From assembly GCA_963457665.1 (NCBI GenBank), contig OY735219.1:21667437-21731436 (forward strand): a stretch of DNA of 64,000 bases, in the 5' to 3' direction. Positions within the stretch are counted from its first letter, which is position 1. Each line of letters begins with the position of its first letter. Made by a program: the position numbers and the translations under genes. Source of the DNA: Thysanoteuthis rhombus. Its lineage: Eukaryota; Mollusca; Cephalopoda; Oegopsida; Thysanoteuthidae. The notes beneath the pieces were generated by a model. That model did no database searches. It was not told where the DNA came from and worked only from the letters and a program-made list of their open reading frames with translations. Positions 34,845 through 46,560 of the stretch are shown here, piece by piece.

Positions 34845-35062
34845 TCTTCCTCTCTTTTTTTTTCTGTCTCTCTATTTCTCTATACCTATCTCTTTTTGTC
34901 TGTCTGTCTGTCTGTCTGTCTCTGTCTGTCTCTGTCTGTCTCTCTGTCTCTAATTTTTCCACTCTTCACTCGTTCAGCTCAAACTTCTTTTTCTATCCCA
35001 CATTTCCCCCACCAAAGACCCTGCCCTGTTTTTTTTCTATATTGTTTGCTATATTTCGGCTC

Positions 35063-35104
<42 letters not shown>
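34845..35104. repeat. CT/TCTG-rich low-complexity tract with (TC)n
   Basis: (TGTC)n at 34898-34920 and (TC)n at 35068-35104, within C/T-rich DNA. Confidence 0.9.
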
Positions 35105-35108
<4 letters not shown>

Positions 35109-35214
35109 ATCAATCTATTGATCTATATTTTACTTTTCATTATATTTTCTCTTTCTTTCTTTTTACTGAGTTTAAAATTGTAAAAACTGTATTAATAACT
35201 CATAGATTCTTTAG

Positions 35215-35380
35215 ATTGTTCATAAATGTTTTTTTTAAAACTTCGATGGAAAATGCCAGTGATGTCATAAATAAAATTCATTCTGACCATAATTATTCTT
35301 CGATGGAATTCTTTTACATGTCTTCAAACTTTGATGCCACGGTTGTGCGATTATTGACTGTGATGGTGGGTATTTTGATC
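35215..35380 (+). repeat. Dispersed repeat G, copy 2
   Basis: 'aatgccagtgatgtcataaa', 'aattcattctgaccataatt' and 'acggttgtgcgattattgac' match 19270-19365 in order. Confidence 0.65.
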
Positions 35381-35689
35381 AAATTTCGATGCATAACTAT
35401 AATTCACGAATAAATTGTAATTTGAAAAATGAATCAATAAAAATTATTTGATCAAAAGAGACACAATTTAGTTTTAAAATTCATCCGCGATTGTGGGGAC
35501 GGTGCATATTTCCTTATTTATCTCCACTTGATTTTCAGTTCACTTTTTCAACGTTGATGAATTTCATTTTCATTCAAACCAAACTTGAATAGGATATTGA
35601 TGTTCAAAAGAGAGGAAAGAGAGGGCGAGTGTGCAAAGAAAGAGGAATATTTTTCGTTCAAAGAGTTTTCCGAACGGTTGAACTGCGCC

Positions 35690-35731
35690 CAGAATTTTTT
35701 CAATGGTAGCAATACCATTGGAAAAATTCTG
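35690..35731. repeat. Tight hairpin (18-base arms, 6-base loop)
   Basis: 35690-35707 (cagaattttttcaatggt) pairs with 35714-35731 with one mismatch. The loop is agcaat. Confidence 0.8.
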
Positions 35732-37179
35732 TTTGCCACTATCACATCCAGCTAGAGCACCCGAAAAAGGCCGTAGAACCAATCAACCAGAACCTCAGGT
35801 TGACAACCGATACTACAAAAAGGAATTCAATCATCTGCAAACTCTTTGAATGTCAATGAACTTGCTCAAAACAATAGATAGAATATTTTTTGCGTCACAT
35901 TACGTCATATATTTCTATCTTAAATCAATTTTGAAATTAAAAAAAAAACGTAACGAAAGAAAAATCCTTTGTAAACTAAGAAACTAAACATTTGTTGACA
36001 TCTCATTTTGTAAGTACCAATTACTGGTATGGGGAACACAAACAGATACATACTTCTTGGATATAAACGAAAATGTAGGGAGGCTCGAGAGAACCAGTCC
36101 TTTTCTGAGTCTTTTTTTTTTAAAAGTCTCTCAACAGCTTCACATAATACTTTCCTGATCAAACAGAAACAAATAATTTTATTATTGAAACAAATGTTGC
36201 TAAATGCTATTAAAAATTGCGTAAACAGCAGCTCAGGTTTTGGACAAAGTCTGTTCTTTTTCGTGATCTTTTTCAAACTGCTTATGGTTATTCCTTTAGT
36301 GCTGGAGGCAGATTGGTTAGAAGCACGGAAAATGGACTGGCTGCACCGAGTCCAAACTAAGACAGAGACTAGCATTAATGCCTTGGGATAGGCATGAAAG
36401 CGATTCGTTTTGAAATAGCATATGGAGGAGTGAGTGACGCCGCTTCCGGTGCTTGTCTTTTCTTTGTCTACTTCATATTTCACCAACCTTGAAAAACTAA
36501 CCAAGACAGACACTCACATACGTGAAGCCCGGGAAAGGTTAGCTGATGTTGTAACCAGCAAAAACACTCAACTTTCTTTTTTGAAAATTACTTTTAGTCA
36601 ATCTTACCGAAGTCTTTCGGCCACTTTTCACGTCGGAAGGTTTGTAAAAAGAATAAGTACGCTACTGAATAAGACCAGTAAAAACAAGTTGAAATAGAAT
36701 GTTGGTGTTAAAATTGTGATAGAAGTACCGAAAGACGACTTTTGAAATAAAAACTAAAACGTGTAAAAAAAAGCAATAAGAGAATCCAGATGATTTATGA
36801 GAGTTAAAAACGCGAAAAACAATGAGCAATATCCGTACCTCAAATGAGTGAATCAGAGAATCAGTTTTACCAGAACTAACAATTTTAACGATTATCTAAA
36901 ATAATTTTTAAAAATGTACTTCTTTTTCTTCATAATAGCAGAAAAAAGTCGAGTTGCCAATGCCAGCTCATCATATACCCTGCTTTCCGAAAGTTCACTT
37001 TATGCCACTCGTTTCTCTCTTACGAAAATGATAACAACAACAAAAAAAAAAAACGAAAATAGTGTTCAGCGTTTGTTTTGCAGCGAGCAATTATAGAGGC
37101 AGTGCGCACCCTTTTCCGCTCACTCCTACCACCCGGGTTTCTAGATTCCAAGATTCATCAGACAACCCCATCAAGGCCT
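35732..37179. other. Unassigned DNA
   Basis: A 197-codon minus frame (35920-36513) and a 120-codon plus frame (36029-36391) overlap, so at most one could be real. Neither has a recognised domain. The plus reading EADWLEARKMDWLHRVQTK looks protein-like and could be an unknown transposon relic. Confidence 0.4.
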
Positions 37180-37475
37180 AATTCGTAATGCCACCACATT
37201 TTTGACGGCTGCAGTATCGTATATGATCTCTGAAGATCCAAGTCTCACTTTCTTGCAACATGGCCTGCCCATTGCCATTGGAGTTTTCTAATGGATTCTT
37301 TAATATCTCTGACTCCTGATATTTCTCTAATATACAGTACTGTCTGGGAATAACTCTCTCTTGTACACTTTGCATGGTTCTCAGTTTGAGGCCCAATCTT
37401 ATGGTTAGATTCCATGATTCAGAACCATAGCTGACTATAGGGAAGATACATTGGTTGTATACACTTCTTTTTAAC
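37180..37475 (-). pseudogene. RTE-type LINE, C-terminal fragment (minus strand)
   Basis: RSVYNQCIFPIVSYGSESWN, then LGLKLRTMQSVQERVI, then a frame-disrupted QESEI...NSNGNGQAMLQESETW segment. These correspond to the segments at 10860-11060. No tail is present and it is truncated on both sides. Confidence 0.8.
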
Positions 37476-37737
37476 CGAACATCCGACAACTCGGCCTATG
37501 ATATTATAATCTGTTTTTGGGGGTGTGGGAACACTCAAAACTTTCCCTTATAAATTGTTTCTTTGCTTTCAGTTCTGTTAATTACTATATCTGTCGGGTG
37601 AAAAGGGATGCCAAGTTTTTTGACAGATCTGGTAATGAACTGGGCAGAAATCTCGTTTAATCACGTACAGACTTGATGAAATCACGTCCCTGGTGAAATA
37701 TCAAAGTTCGATGCAAAAAGGTTTTGGCAGGATTTAA

Positions 37738-38338
37738 AGCGAAAAAGAATTTATGTATGGAAGAAGGAAGCAATGAGAGAAATATTGAGAGCGAGGAGAG
37801 AGAAGGAGGGGGAAAAAAAAGAAGGAAAGAAGAATGTAACAAAGGGACAAAAAAAGGAAGTGAGGAAGAAGGAAAGTGAGAAAAAGAAAGGAAGAAGGGA
37901 AGGAAGAGAAAATCACAAGGAGAGAATAGGTTAAGAAAGAAATGAGGGGGTGGAAGAAAGAAATGAGAGAACGAGAGAGGGGGAAACAAGCGAGAGAACG
38001 TTAGAAAGAAAGAAAGGAAAAAGGAAAAAGAAAGAAATGAGAGATAGAGAGTAAGGCAGGAAGGGGGAAGAAGGCTAGATAGAAAGAAAGGAAGAAAGAA
38101 AGGAATATGGGAGAAAGAAATGAGATAGAGAGGGAGAGAAAAAGAAAGGGTGGAGAGAAAGAAAGTTAGAAAGAGAGAACAGAGGAAATGAAGAAGGGAA
38201 GAAGGGAAAATAAGAGAGAGGGGGGAAGGAGAAAAGAAAAACGAATAAAAGGAAAGGGAGAAAGATAGCAAGAAAGAAAAAAGAAAAGCAGAAAGAAAGA
38301 AAGAAAGACAGACAGAGAGAAGGGAAGAAAAGTACTCC
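37738..38338 (+). repeat. Polypurine tract, about 600 bases
   Basis: The plus strand is A/G-rich (GAAA, GGAA, GAGA) with few pyrimidines. The minus strand frame of 228 codons is Ser/Phe/Leu/Pro from CTTT repeats and not credible. Confidence 0.93.
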
Positions 38339-39170
38339 CCCAAAAGTTACTAAAATTGTCTTAAAATTGAAACGAAGGTCGCTGTCATCAATTAATTCTT
38401 AAATAATCAAGACTGATTGCTTCTGAAGCAAATATTAATCACTCATTAACACTAATCAACTCATTATCGATTAATAATTACCAGTATCTAAGCTCCTGAC
38501 TCATTTTGGTTAATACCAATGATGGGAAACGGTGTTGGGGTTAAAAGAAAGTGTCTCATTCCCTACAACGATTGATCAAGTCTTCTCGGTTAATGACACT
38601 GAGTTGAGGAGGCTCTATATCACAACGTCATTGTCTTATTTCCAATAACGACCGATCAAATCTACTTGATTACTGACTGATTGTGATGGGGATGGGATAC
38701 CTTATCACAAGGATCGATCAAATCTTCTAATGGACCTTCATGTTTTACTCACAGTAAAAAGGCTGGGTTGGAGGGGCTCATTATCACGAAGTAGTTGTAT
38801 GATTCTTTTATAACGACCGACTAAGCTTTACTGATAACTTATCTTTGTGTTTTACATTAAATATTGCAAATTTGCTGTTATGACATGAATCGTTTCTCTG
38901 GAATAATGCAACAATGCTTGAAAATAATATCTTTTTGTGGGCAACACTTTCCAATTGGACGCATAGTTACTACTCTCTGATCCTAAGCAGAAGTGCAGTA
39001 AAGCGATATTTGAAGCCAAGACAGAGCGCACAGATACATTAATCGTAAGCAGAAGTGCCGGACAATCGTAAGTGATCATGTCATTCTTAACGGGTACTTT
39101 AGTAATATCTATAAAGAGACGTGGAATTCGGTGCATGTTCAACAAAATATTTACTATTTTGCAGCCTCTA
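38339..39170. other. Unassigned DNA with weak approximately 120-base periodicity
   Basis: 'acgaccgatcaaatctactt'-like blocks near 38568, 38647, 38707 and 38810 suggest a decayed tandem repeat built on 'cgaccgatcaaatctt'. Confidence 0.45.
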
Positions 39171-39184
39171 GATATGGCAGAATA

Positions 39185-39340
39185 CATATACATGCAGAGA
39201 CACATACACACACATACATACACACACATGCATCCACGCGTAGACAGATGCATGCACATACATACACATACACAGACACACTGACACAAACACATACCTA
39301 TGTGCACATACATATACATACATGCACGCACGAAGACATC
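39185..39340. repeat. CA/CATA-rich low-complexity tract
   Basis: ACACATACATAC repeats. The frames on both strands are artefacts. Confidence 0.85.
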
Positions 39341-39794
39341 CGCATACAAAGATATTTATGGTATGTGCATTTATGGTGTGTACATGTGTGAGATTGCAAA
39401 TACTGGCAACTGTAAACATGTGTATGTCTCTGCAGTAAAAAAAAAAGGTCCGTGTGTTTATGACGTGCAAACCATTACGCTGCAAATCAAAGAGGAGGAG
39501 GAGGAGAGAAACGGAGTATGGGGTGGGTGGGCAGTAGGGAGCTGGGATTGGGGTTGGGAGCGGGGAGTAGAGAGTTGGCGGGAAAATTTACGATCTCTGT
39601 GTTGAAAACGAGGCTGCAAATGTCCCGGGATACGCGTGTAAATGATTGTTGTTATGGACCAACTTTGATCCCAAAAAATCAACAAGAAAATATTGCAAAG
39701 AATGAAATCTTCAAAGCTTTCGGCCCACTTCCACAAGTTCTCTCCACAATCCACCCGACTGATTCAGTTAATACAACGGTTTTCTAAACTACAA

Positions 39795-40320
39795 GGTCAG
39801 ATCTATCTGGAAAGTAATACATCCGTTTTCAATATCACGAGAAGCGGTCGCGTGGCCCCTGGTCTATTTTAGTAATTTTAGTAATAAACCATAGAAGACC
39901 ATACTGGGCATGCTTGAACGGACACACTCGTGTGGGGTTACTCAGTCGACAAATAGATATCATTAAGTGAGCTTATTAACTGCGTGGGCGTTGCATTCAC
40001 AATGGCCGACCTGGCCCATCCTTCACGTCTCATGCTGAGTTTTCTTGAGGGGGTGGGGGGCAAAATATCGCATAATCAAGGTCTGTCACTAGTCTACAGT
40101 CCACATTGGGGTTCCCTATGACTACTGGCTTTTGATACCGTGGACGAGATTAATGTGAACGTAATGAATAAGCTGGTGATGATACCGAAACAAGACTTTG
40201 CAAATTGCTCTGGAAAATAGTGTGTACGGTCCCAAGGGGAAAAACGTCAAAGTTGACTAAAACATGTTAGTTTAATGTCGTTAGTAATGCCTTCGGTAGG
40301 CTATTTTCTTGTTGGTATTG
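39795..40320 (+). mobile_element. Mariner MITE, copy 2 (internally deleted)
   Basis: Left end 'ctggaaagtaatacatccgt', 'gttgcattcacaatggccga', then directly the 'tctacagtccacattggggt' region, as in 29202-29680. The shared internal junction indicates descent from one deletion derivative. The right end is not clear. Confidence 0.55.
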
Positions 40321-40829
40321 AATGACTGGGTGTTTTGAGGACAGTCCAATACTACTATCTTCTGTAGTAGATCATATCGGGAACCTATCGTAATATGATT
40401 GATATGCAGACCATTTCGTTACTACAATGAGTCTGATCCCAGCACGCCAGATCTTGAGCTTAGTAGATATCCATATAGAACGTCTCAATTAAAGAAATAG
40501 TGAGCTAGTTTTGTAGCCCGTTGGCCTGTATCTAGGGATCTAGATCTTCGCTATGAATTCTACAATCGTAGTTGTGTACAAGAGTGATCCAGAACTGTTG
40601 GGCCGCTGACCGGTACCATGTTGCGAAGCATATATAACAGGGCTGCAAGGGAACTATGTTTTGGCAGTACGAGACGATATGAGCCAATATTTTTCCATAT
40701 TTTCTAGTCATGTATCTCACGCCCTGACTAAGAAATATATTTGTCACGCAACAAACCAAGTATAACAATGAAATGAATTAGACAAAAACGTTTCAGTAGT
40801 CAATGAACGAAACAGTTTCTGCCAAAGTC

Positions 40830-41270
40830 CAGTCCAGTCCAGTCCAAGCTGGACTTGTCTTCGTTTTCCAGTAACACTAAGAACAAGAACAATCACTACA
40901 ACTAGTAATCACCTAATTCACGGTTCGTCGATTAAGTCACGTTAAACCAAACCGATTTATAAAATTAACACTTCCCTACCGTGATTCGAAATTATAACCA
41001 CGTGATTACTGGATTTTTCACCAACCTAGAAGAACTGTCAAGTCTTACATACCAACAAAATTCATGTAAGAAATTCGCAGAGCCTTATTTCATTCAAATA
41101 AAAAGCAGATTTATGCAAAAATATACATATATTTATTATTCATTTATTTATCATGTATACAATACGAAAGTCGTTGTAATCGTATTGTCAGAATAGGGGT
41201 AGGAGTGAAGTTTGACCCTGCAGCAGTCAGGCTTGTATTAATTTGGTCTCTTCCCTTCTGGATCTCAGGA
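40830..41270 (-). repeat. Dispersed repeat family E, copy 3
   Basis: 'aaaattaacacttccctacc' is the reverse complement of the block at 28870-28895. 'aggagtgaagtttgaccctg' is shared with 45603-45622. Confidence 0.5.
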
Positions 41271-41429
41271 ATGGATTTTCATATTAGATTCATCTGATAA
41301 ACCGTTTTAGAAACAAGATTGATCATATTAGCCTCTTATGATTTGTAGTCGACTAACACTTATATTCTGATCATAATTGATCCGTACGCTTCTGGTTAGC
41401 CTGTCTGTCAGAATATTGTCAATATCAAA

Positions 41430-41470
41430 CCGGTCTACGATACACCAAAGGTTGGGAACCCCTAGCTTTA
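41430..41470. other. Possible hAT terminal motif
   Basis: 'caaaggttgggaacccctag' resembles a common terminal segment of hAT-family repeats. Only one end was seen. Confidence 0.3.
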
Positions 41471-41629
41471 CCAGATAAGGTCAATTGTGTGATCATTAAA
41501 CCGACTATATACACACGTATGCATACACATCAAGCGAATACGCACACACAAGTAGGTAGAATGAGAGTGAGAGAGGGAGACAGAGACGTGAAAATGCTAA
41601 AAATCGTACAAAAATTAACTTATTTTCCG

Positions 41630-41960
41630 AACAATCAAATTGGGGACAAAGACACAACGATCAAAATCGAAAATTCAGAGCCAAAGAAAGTAGACCTCGA
41701 CATCTACTTAGGACAACAAATCTCCATGAAACCTAAAGAAGAAGAAATCAAGTGGAGAATCACTCCAGGTTTGTGGACAATCTTTAGGTAGAGAAAGTTC
41801 AACCTTTAAGTACAAGAAAACCCCGTTAGTCTTGAAAAGAAGGGTATGCAACCAATGAATCTTCCCCGGTGGAGCTGAAAAATGGAAGCTGACCAAAAGA
41901 TTCGTTCTGAAACTGAGAATCCAACAAAAGACGCTGACAGACTGTTGCAGAGTCAAACTA
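41630..41960 (+). pseudogene. RTE-type LINE, internal C-terminal fragment
   Basis: TTIKIENSEPKKVD, IYLGQQISMKPKEEEIKWRI, then a frame-shifted region equivalent to KKRVYNQ...GAE.W.LTKR. Same segment order as 61700-61960. It has no tail. Confidence 0.8.
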
Positions 41961-42299
41961 TAGCTATCTTCAGCGGTCCATGCATAGATAAATATTATTT
42001 TGAAAAGCTCTGATACAATTTCTTACAACCAATTTTCGCAACTGATTCGACGACTTCGAATAAAAATCTCTTGAATTGGAATGAAAAGGAAAAAGAAGTA
42101 ACGACACGTAGATATATGTGTAAGTGATTTGTAATATTAATTATTATTTATAATCTAATCAAATACTTGTTTAATACTGCGAAAGTCACTCATTGTCATC
42201 ACCAACCATCGCACGAATCAATTACAGTGACAATATGAACAATGAGAATAGTCTACTCCAGTTGAATGAAAGGTTTCGTTTGCAATTCCCAAAAGGGAG

Positions 42300-42724
42300 T
42301 ATGTTCATATCTATCTATCTAACCCAGTCTGTTCATATATATCTATCCGTTCATATCTTTCTATTTATCTATCTATCTCGGTCTGTCATATCTATCTATC
42401 CATCTATCTATCTTTCTATCTATCAGCTCATATTTATCTTCCGTCTGTACATATCTATCTCACTCTGACCCTATCTGTCTGTACCAGTTTCTTCATATCT
42501 GTCCATCTGTCTAAGTCTATTCATATCTATCTATCTATCTATCTATCTATCTCGGTCAGTTCACATCTATCTATCTATCTATCTGCTCATATCTATCTTT
42601 CTGTCTGTACATATCTATCTCACTCTGTCCCTATCTGTCTGTACCAGTTTCTTCATATCTGTCCATCTGTCTAAGTCTATTCATATCTATCTATCTATCT
42701 ATCGATCTATCTCGGTCAGTTCAC

Positions 42725-42760
<36 letters not shown>

Positions 42761-43216
42761 GCTCATATCTATCTTTCTGTCTGTACATATCTATCTCACT
42801 CTGTCCCTATCTGTCTGTGCCAGTTTCTTCATATCTGTCCATCTGTCTGTCTATTCATATCTATCTATCTATCTATCTATTTATATCAGTTTCTTCATTT
42901 GTCTTTCTATCTATCTCTGTGTGTTCAGATCTATCTATCTATCAGTCTCTCTCAGTCTATTCATATCTATCTATGTATCAATCTATTTATATCAGTTTCT
43001 TCATTTGTCTTTCTATCTATCTCTGTGTGTTCAGATCTATCTATCTATCAGTCTCTCTCAGTCTATTCATATCTATCTATGTATCAATCTATTTATATCA
43101 GTTTCTTCATTTGTCTTTCTATCTATCTCTGCGTGTTCATATCTATCTATCTATCTATCTATCTCAGACTATTCATATCTACCTATGTACCTATCTATCT
43201 ATCTATCTATCTCGGG
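42300..43216. repeat. (CTAT)n array with higher-order structure
   Basis: About 900 bases of CTAT-type repeats. A marker starting 'gtctgtacatatctatctca' recurs at 42443, 42603 and 42779 (periods 160 and 176). Another starting 'tttcttcatttgtctttcta' recurs at 42890, 42996 and 43102 (two periods of 106). Frames across it are Tyr/Leu/Ser/Ile artefacts. Confidence 0.93.
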
Positions 43217-43542
43217 GTTAGTTATATTCAGTAAAAATATGTATCCCCGTTTCTGTTCTAACGGTCCCATCACGTTGCTTTACTTTAAATCTTGATAAAC
43301 CACCATTTCAAAGCTGTCAATAGTCTAAGTAAATGATCATGCCTTGTACATTTCATTCAAGGTTTTATTAAAAAGGGATTGAACTAGTTTCAGTGGAATA
43401 GTCCGTTGTTTCTATTAATGGGTTGGAGGTATTTTTGCCAGCAAAATTTTCAAACAATTGCCTTTGAGTGGAAGAATTCACTGTTACGGACAGAGAATAA
43501 AAAAAAAAACAACAAAAAAACACTCTGTCCGTAATATCGATG

Positions 43543-43761
43543 GAAACAATTTTTTCCCTTTCTGTCTTTATTTCTTTCGTCCATTCTTTCTTCCTTTCTT
43601 CATCCCTTTATTTCTTTATATCTTTCGTTGCGTTTCTTTCATTCTTTATTTCGATCTTGTTTGCTTCTTTCTTTCCTTCTCTCCTTCCTTTTTATCTTTC
43701 CTTCTTTTTAGTTTCTTTCTCTCTTTTGTCTGTCTTATTTTTCCCTTTCTATCTTTCTTTT

Positions 43762-43810
<49 letters not shown>

Positions 43811-43835
43811 TTTCCTTCCTCCCTGTCTTCCTTTA
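43543..43835 (+). repeat. Polypyrimidine (CTTT)n tract
   Basis: CTTT-rich plus strand with a pure (CTTT)n core at 43760-43808. Confidence 0.93.
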
Positions 43836-43889
43836 TTTTGTCGTTATGCCTTTATTTTGCTAAATCGCAACAACTGGATGATAATCTGA

Positions 43890-44265
43890 TTCTCCATGGC
43901 CTCGTGTCAGCCACATTCTGCTCGATGACACCCTAACGCCTAACCCTAACCTCAACCCTGGCAGAGTAGTGGGCAAACAAAAGAATGGGTTTCTGAAAAG
44001 GTGAAGACGTACGACATTCAGAGACATTTGGAGTTTATCCACCCGTATAAAGAAACGAACGGAGCATCGAGCATTAAAAATAAAATAGAATTAAGGTAAA
44101 GAAAATGACAAAGAAACGGGTGGGGAACGGGTGAGGGTTGACGTAGAAAGAAAAACGTTTTATTTGAGTAAAAAGAAGCGATACTTCGTCGACAGCTTGA
44201 GTCGCCTTAACGAATCGGGGTGTGTTTTCTTTGTCCATGTCCAGACTTACATACCCGAAGATTCA
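43890..44265 (+). repeat. Duplicated unit H, copy 1
   Basis: Shares ordered blocks with 45700-46070: a 'tcgatgacacccta'-like start, 'gtgaagacgtacgacattca', an 'aaagaaaatgacaaagaaac' block, 'gacagcttgagtcgccttaa' and 'catgtccagacttacatacc'. Confidence 0.65.
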
Positions 44266-44299
44266 AACAAGCCTATAAACCAGACCATAGATGCGCTAG

Positions 44300-44302
<3 letters not shown>

Positions 44303-44358
<56 letters not shown>
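44303..44358. repeat. (GT)n microsatellite
   Basis: 28 uninterrupted GT units. Confidence 0.97.
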
Positions 44359-44360
<2 letters not shown>

Positions 44361-45339
44361 GAGCAACGGCAGTTCACGTGTGGAATTAAGTCAAAAAATA
44401 TCTCAAAAAGTTTAGATTTTCCAGAAAGTGTCTGCCTCTCAAAGAATACTCCAAGTGGAGTATGATGGCTGGTTTTTGATGCATTCTTCAGTGATCCATG
44501 CATGTCTCAAGGAATCAAGTCCAATAAAGTACACAGATTTCATCCAAATGAAGAGTTTCCATATTCTCTGCTCCTACCGGAAACCTGGGATCTTCTGCGC
44601 GAGAGGAAAATGTGCTCATCATTTCACCATCTGAGCAATTATAAAAGTAAATGTGACTTTTATCTTCAACATTTATTTTAATGATTTCTTCATTACCATC
44701 ATGTAACTGTTTGATTTTATTTCATAAGATGTTTTATCGGTGATATTTCAGCCTTGCTTGCTAACGCCATTTTGAAACTGAATTGACCAGCGAGGCCAAA
44801 ATATCATAAATAAAAGCATAAATAAAGTAGTACGCTCGACAAAAGGAAAAACGAAATACAATACTTGATACGAATTGAATCAAAAAAAATATTACTTGTT
44901 CTATTAAAAATCATCTGATTATCACTTCCGATCAATTAGAGGCAACAAAAAAAATGTATAGAACTACATTTAAATTGGAAATACTGAACAAGGGACGTAA
45001 CCAATATTTCGGTCAGTAATGGCAATTGCAGATAGCACATTTAAACATGTACATGCACAAGCATACACATGAATATACATGTGTTTGTATTGTGGATGTA
45101 AAGTAATCCGACATAATGTTTATGAAAATGACAATTGGAAGGTGAAAGGAAATATTCAAGAGATAGATGTTACATCTCAAATCTTTTTAATTTTTTATTA
45201 TTATTCCGTGGGTGCAGTTCGATGCATTTCGACGGGCAATCTATTGGTTCTGAGTTCAAATTACGCTAGGGAATGTGTTTTGCTTGTCGGTTTACAGTGA
45301 TTTACAACTAATTTTGATAAAAAGATTTTTTGTTTTAGT
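44359..45339. other. Unassigned AT-rich DNA
   Basis: Nothing was recognised apart from short A-runs. Confidence 0.4.
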
Positions 45340-45690
45340 TATGGAAGAAGAACCAAGTCAACTCCAGACTTTTGCTAGAGTTTGACAAAATCAATATTTC
45401 ACTTCCGGTTCTTCACCATTACGCAAAACCACACCGATATATGAAATTACCATTTCCTTAAAGTGATGTTTCATCATGACCAAGTGATCAGCATGTGTCA
45501 CCTTACCAACTGAGCCACACTAACAAGTTTACGTATGTACGGATCTATTTATTATATCTGCAATACGAAAGTTTCGGTAACGATCTTCGGTTGGGATAGA
45601 GTTAGGAGTGAAGTTTGACCCTGCAGTAACCAGGCTTGTTTCTTATGTTCTTCCTTTCTGTGTTGAATTCTCTTGGAAGCATAGCACGAT
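45340..45690. repeat. Dispersed repeat family E, copy 4
   Basis: 'caagtcaactccagactttt' matches 28958-28975 in the plus direction, while 'tgaaattaccatttccttaa' matches the reverse complement of 28870-28890. The family therefore has a partly inverted layout. Confidence 0.45.
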
Positions 45691-45699
45691 TACCCATTG

Positions 45700-46070
45700 C
45701 AACAGCCCGAGGGTCATCTGATGTCCGATGGTCTTGTGTCATTACGACCTTCCTGGATGACACGGGCCGAAGGGAGTTGTCCGAAACGGTAAAGACATGC
45801 GACACTCAGAATCGGTAGATTAGCCACCCACGAAAGGACAAAAAAATTAAAGGGAAAAAAAAGCAGAGAAAGAATGTAAAGAAATTGACAAAAAAGTGGA
45901 GGGGGTGCGAAGGTAGAGGAGAAGAAATTTTTAGAGCAAAAAAAAAAAACGATTTTTTAATTAAGAAGAGATGCCTTGACAACAGCTTGAGTTAGTGTAA
46001 CCAATGGCGTTAGAATTTCCTTTGAACATGTCCATACTCACCCCAACCCCGTGCTTACATACCCGTACTT
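45700..46070 (+). repeat. Duplicated unit H, copy 2
   Basis: Second copy of the unit at 43890-44265. It ends in the 'cttacatacccg' motif from which the following minisatellite is built. Confidence 0.65.
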
Positions 46071-46290
46071 ACGTACCCGTACTTACAGACAAGTATTTAC
46101 ACATCCGTACTTACCCTACCGTATTCACACACCTGTACGTTCATTCCCGTACTAATATATTCGTACTTAGAGACACGTATCTATACAACTGTACTTACAC
46201 ATACGTACTCACAAACCTGTATTTTACACACCCTCACTTACCCACACATATTTACACATTCGTACCTATAACCACGTATTAATAGATGCG
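46050..46290. repeat. Degenerate minisatellite, unit about 14 bases
   Basis: Roughly 17 diverged units of the form cgtacttacacacc. Translation gives a Thr/Tyr/His/Leu pattern that is an artefact. Confidence 0.85.
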
Positions 46291-46317
46291 TTCTTACACA
46301 CCCACAGATCTAAAAGA

Positions 46318-46560
46318 TCTGGAGGTGTGAGTAGTGTAACGGTTAACGACACCGATAAGGGAAGCTACGAGCCAAGCTCGAATTGGTCACGTTCACTTAG
46401 GTCCCAGTGCTCTTCGGGAAAAGCGTGAATGCATTCTTTTTCCCTGCACCTGACTATGGGTAAAATAGCAGAACAGACTTGGCTCTCAAGCCTTGGGATT
46501 TGCGACTGGTCTAAGAGAAAGACAATTCTGATTTTAAAAGGACAGCTCACAAGAAAATAA
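46318..46560 (+). mobile_element. SINE family S, copy with tRNA-like head
   Basis: Head: 'ggtgtgagtagtgtaacggt' plus taacg (box A-like) and 'gagccaagctcgaattggtc' (box B-like). Body: 'ctcttcgggaaaagcgtgaa', 'gactatgggtaaaatagcag' and 'gaaagacaattctgatttta', shared with 53820-54050 and 8700-8860. Confidence 0.75.

Noticed and set aside
34751..35413. 220-codon plus frame
   Set aside because: It runs through TCTG and TC microsatellites and then dispersed repeat G; there is no coherent protein.
35920..36513. 197-codon minus frame
   Set aside because: Overlaps a more protein-like plus segment, has no recognised domain and starts without context; probably chance.
37657..38343. 228-codon minus-strand frame
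   Set aside because: A Ser/Phe/Leu/Pro frame from a 600-base polypurine tract; it has no domain and open frames appear simply because such tracts lack stop codons.
42300..43216. CRISPR-like regular repeats
   Set aside because: Spacers are themselves CTAT microsatellite and the periods are uneven; the window is eukaryotic.
42817..43221. Three overlapping Ser/Tyr/Leu/Ile-rich frames, membrane-protein-like
   Set aside because: CTAT arrays are open in several frames because the unit has no stop in those frames; hydrophobicity is an artefact.
43925..43955. Telomere-like 'cctaaccctaacctcaaccc'
   Set aside because: Only about two to three units, inside duplicated unit H; not an interstitial telomere array.
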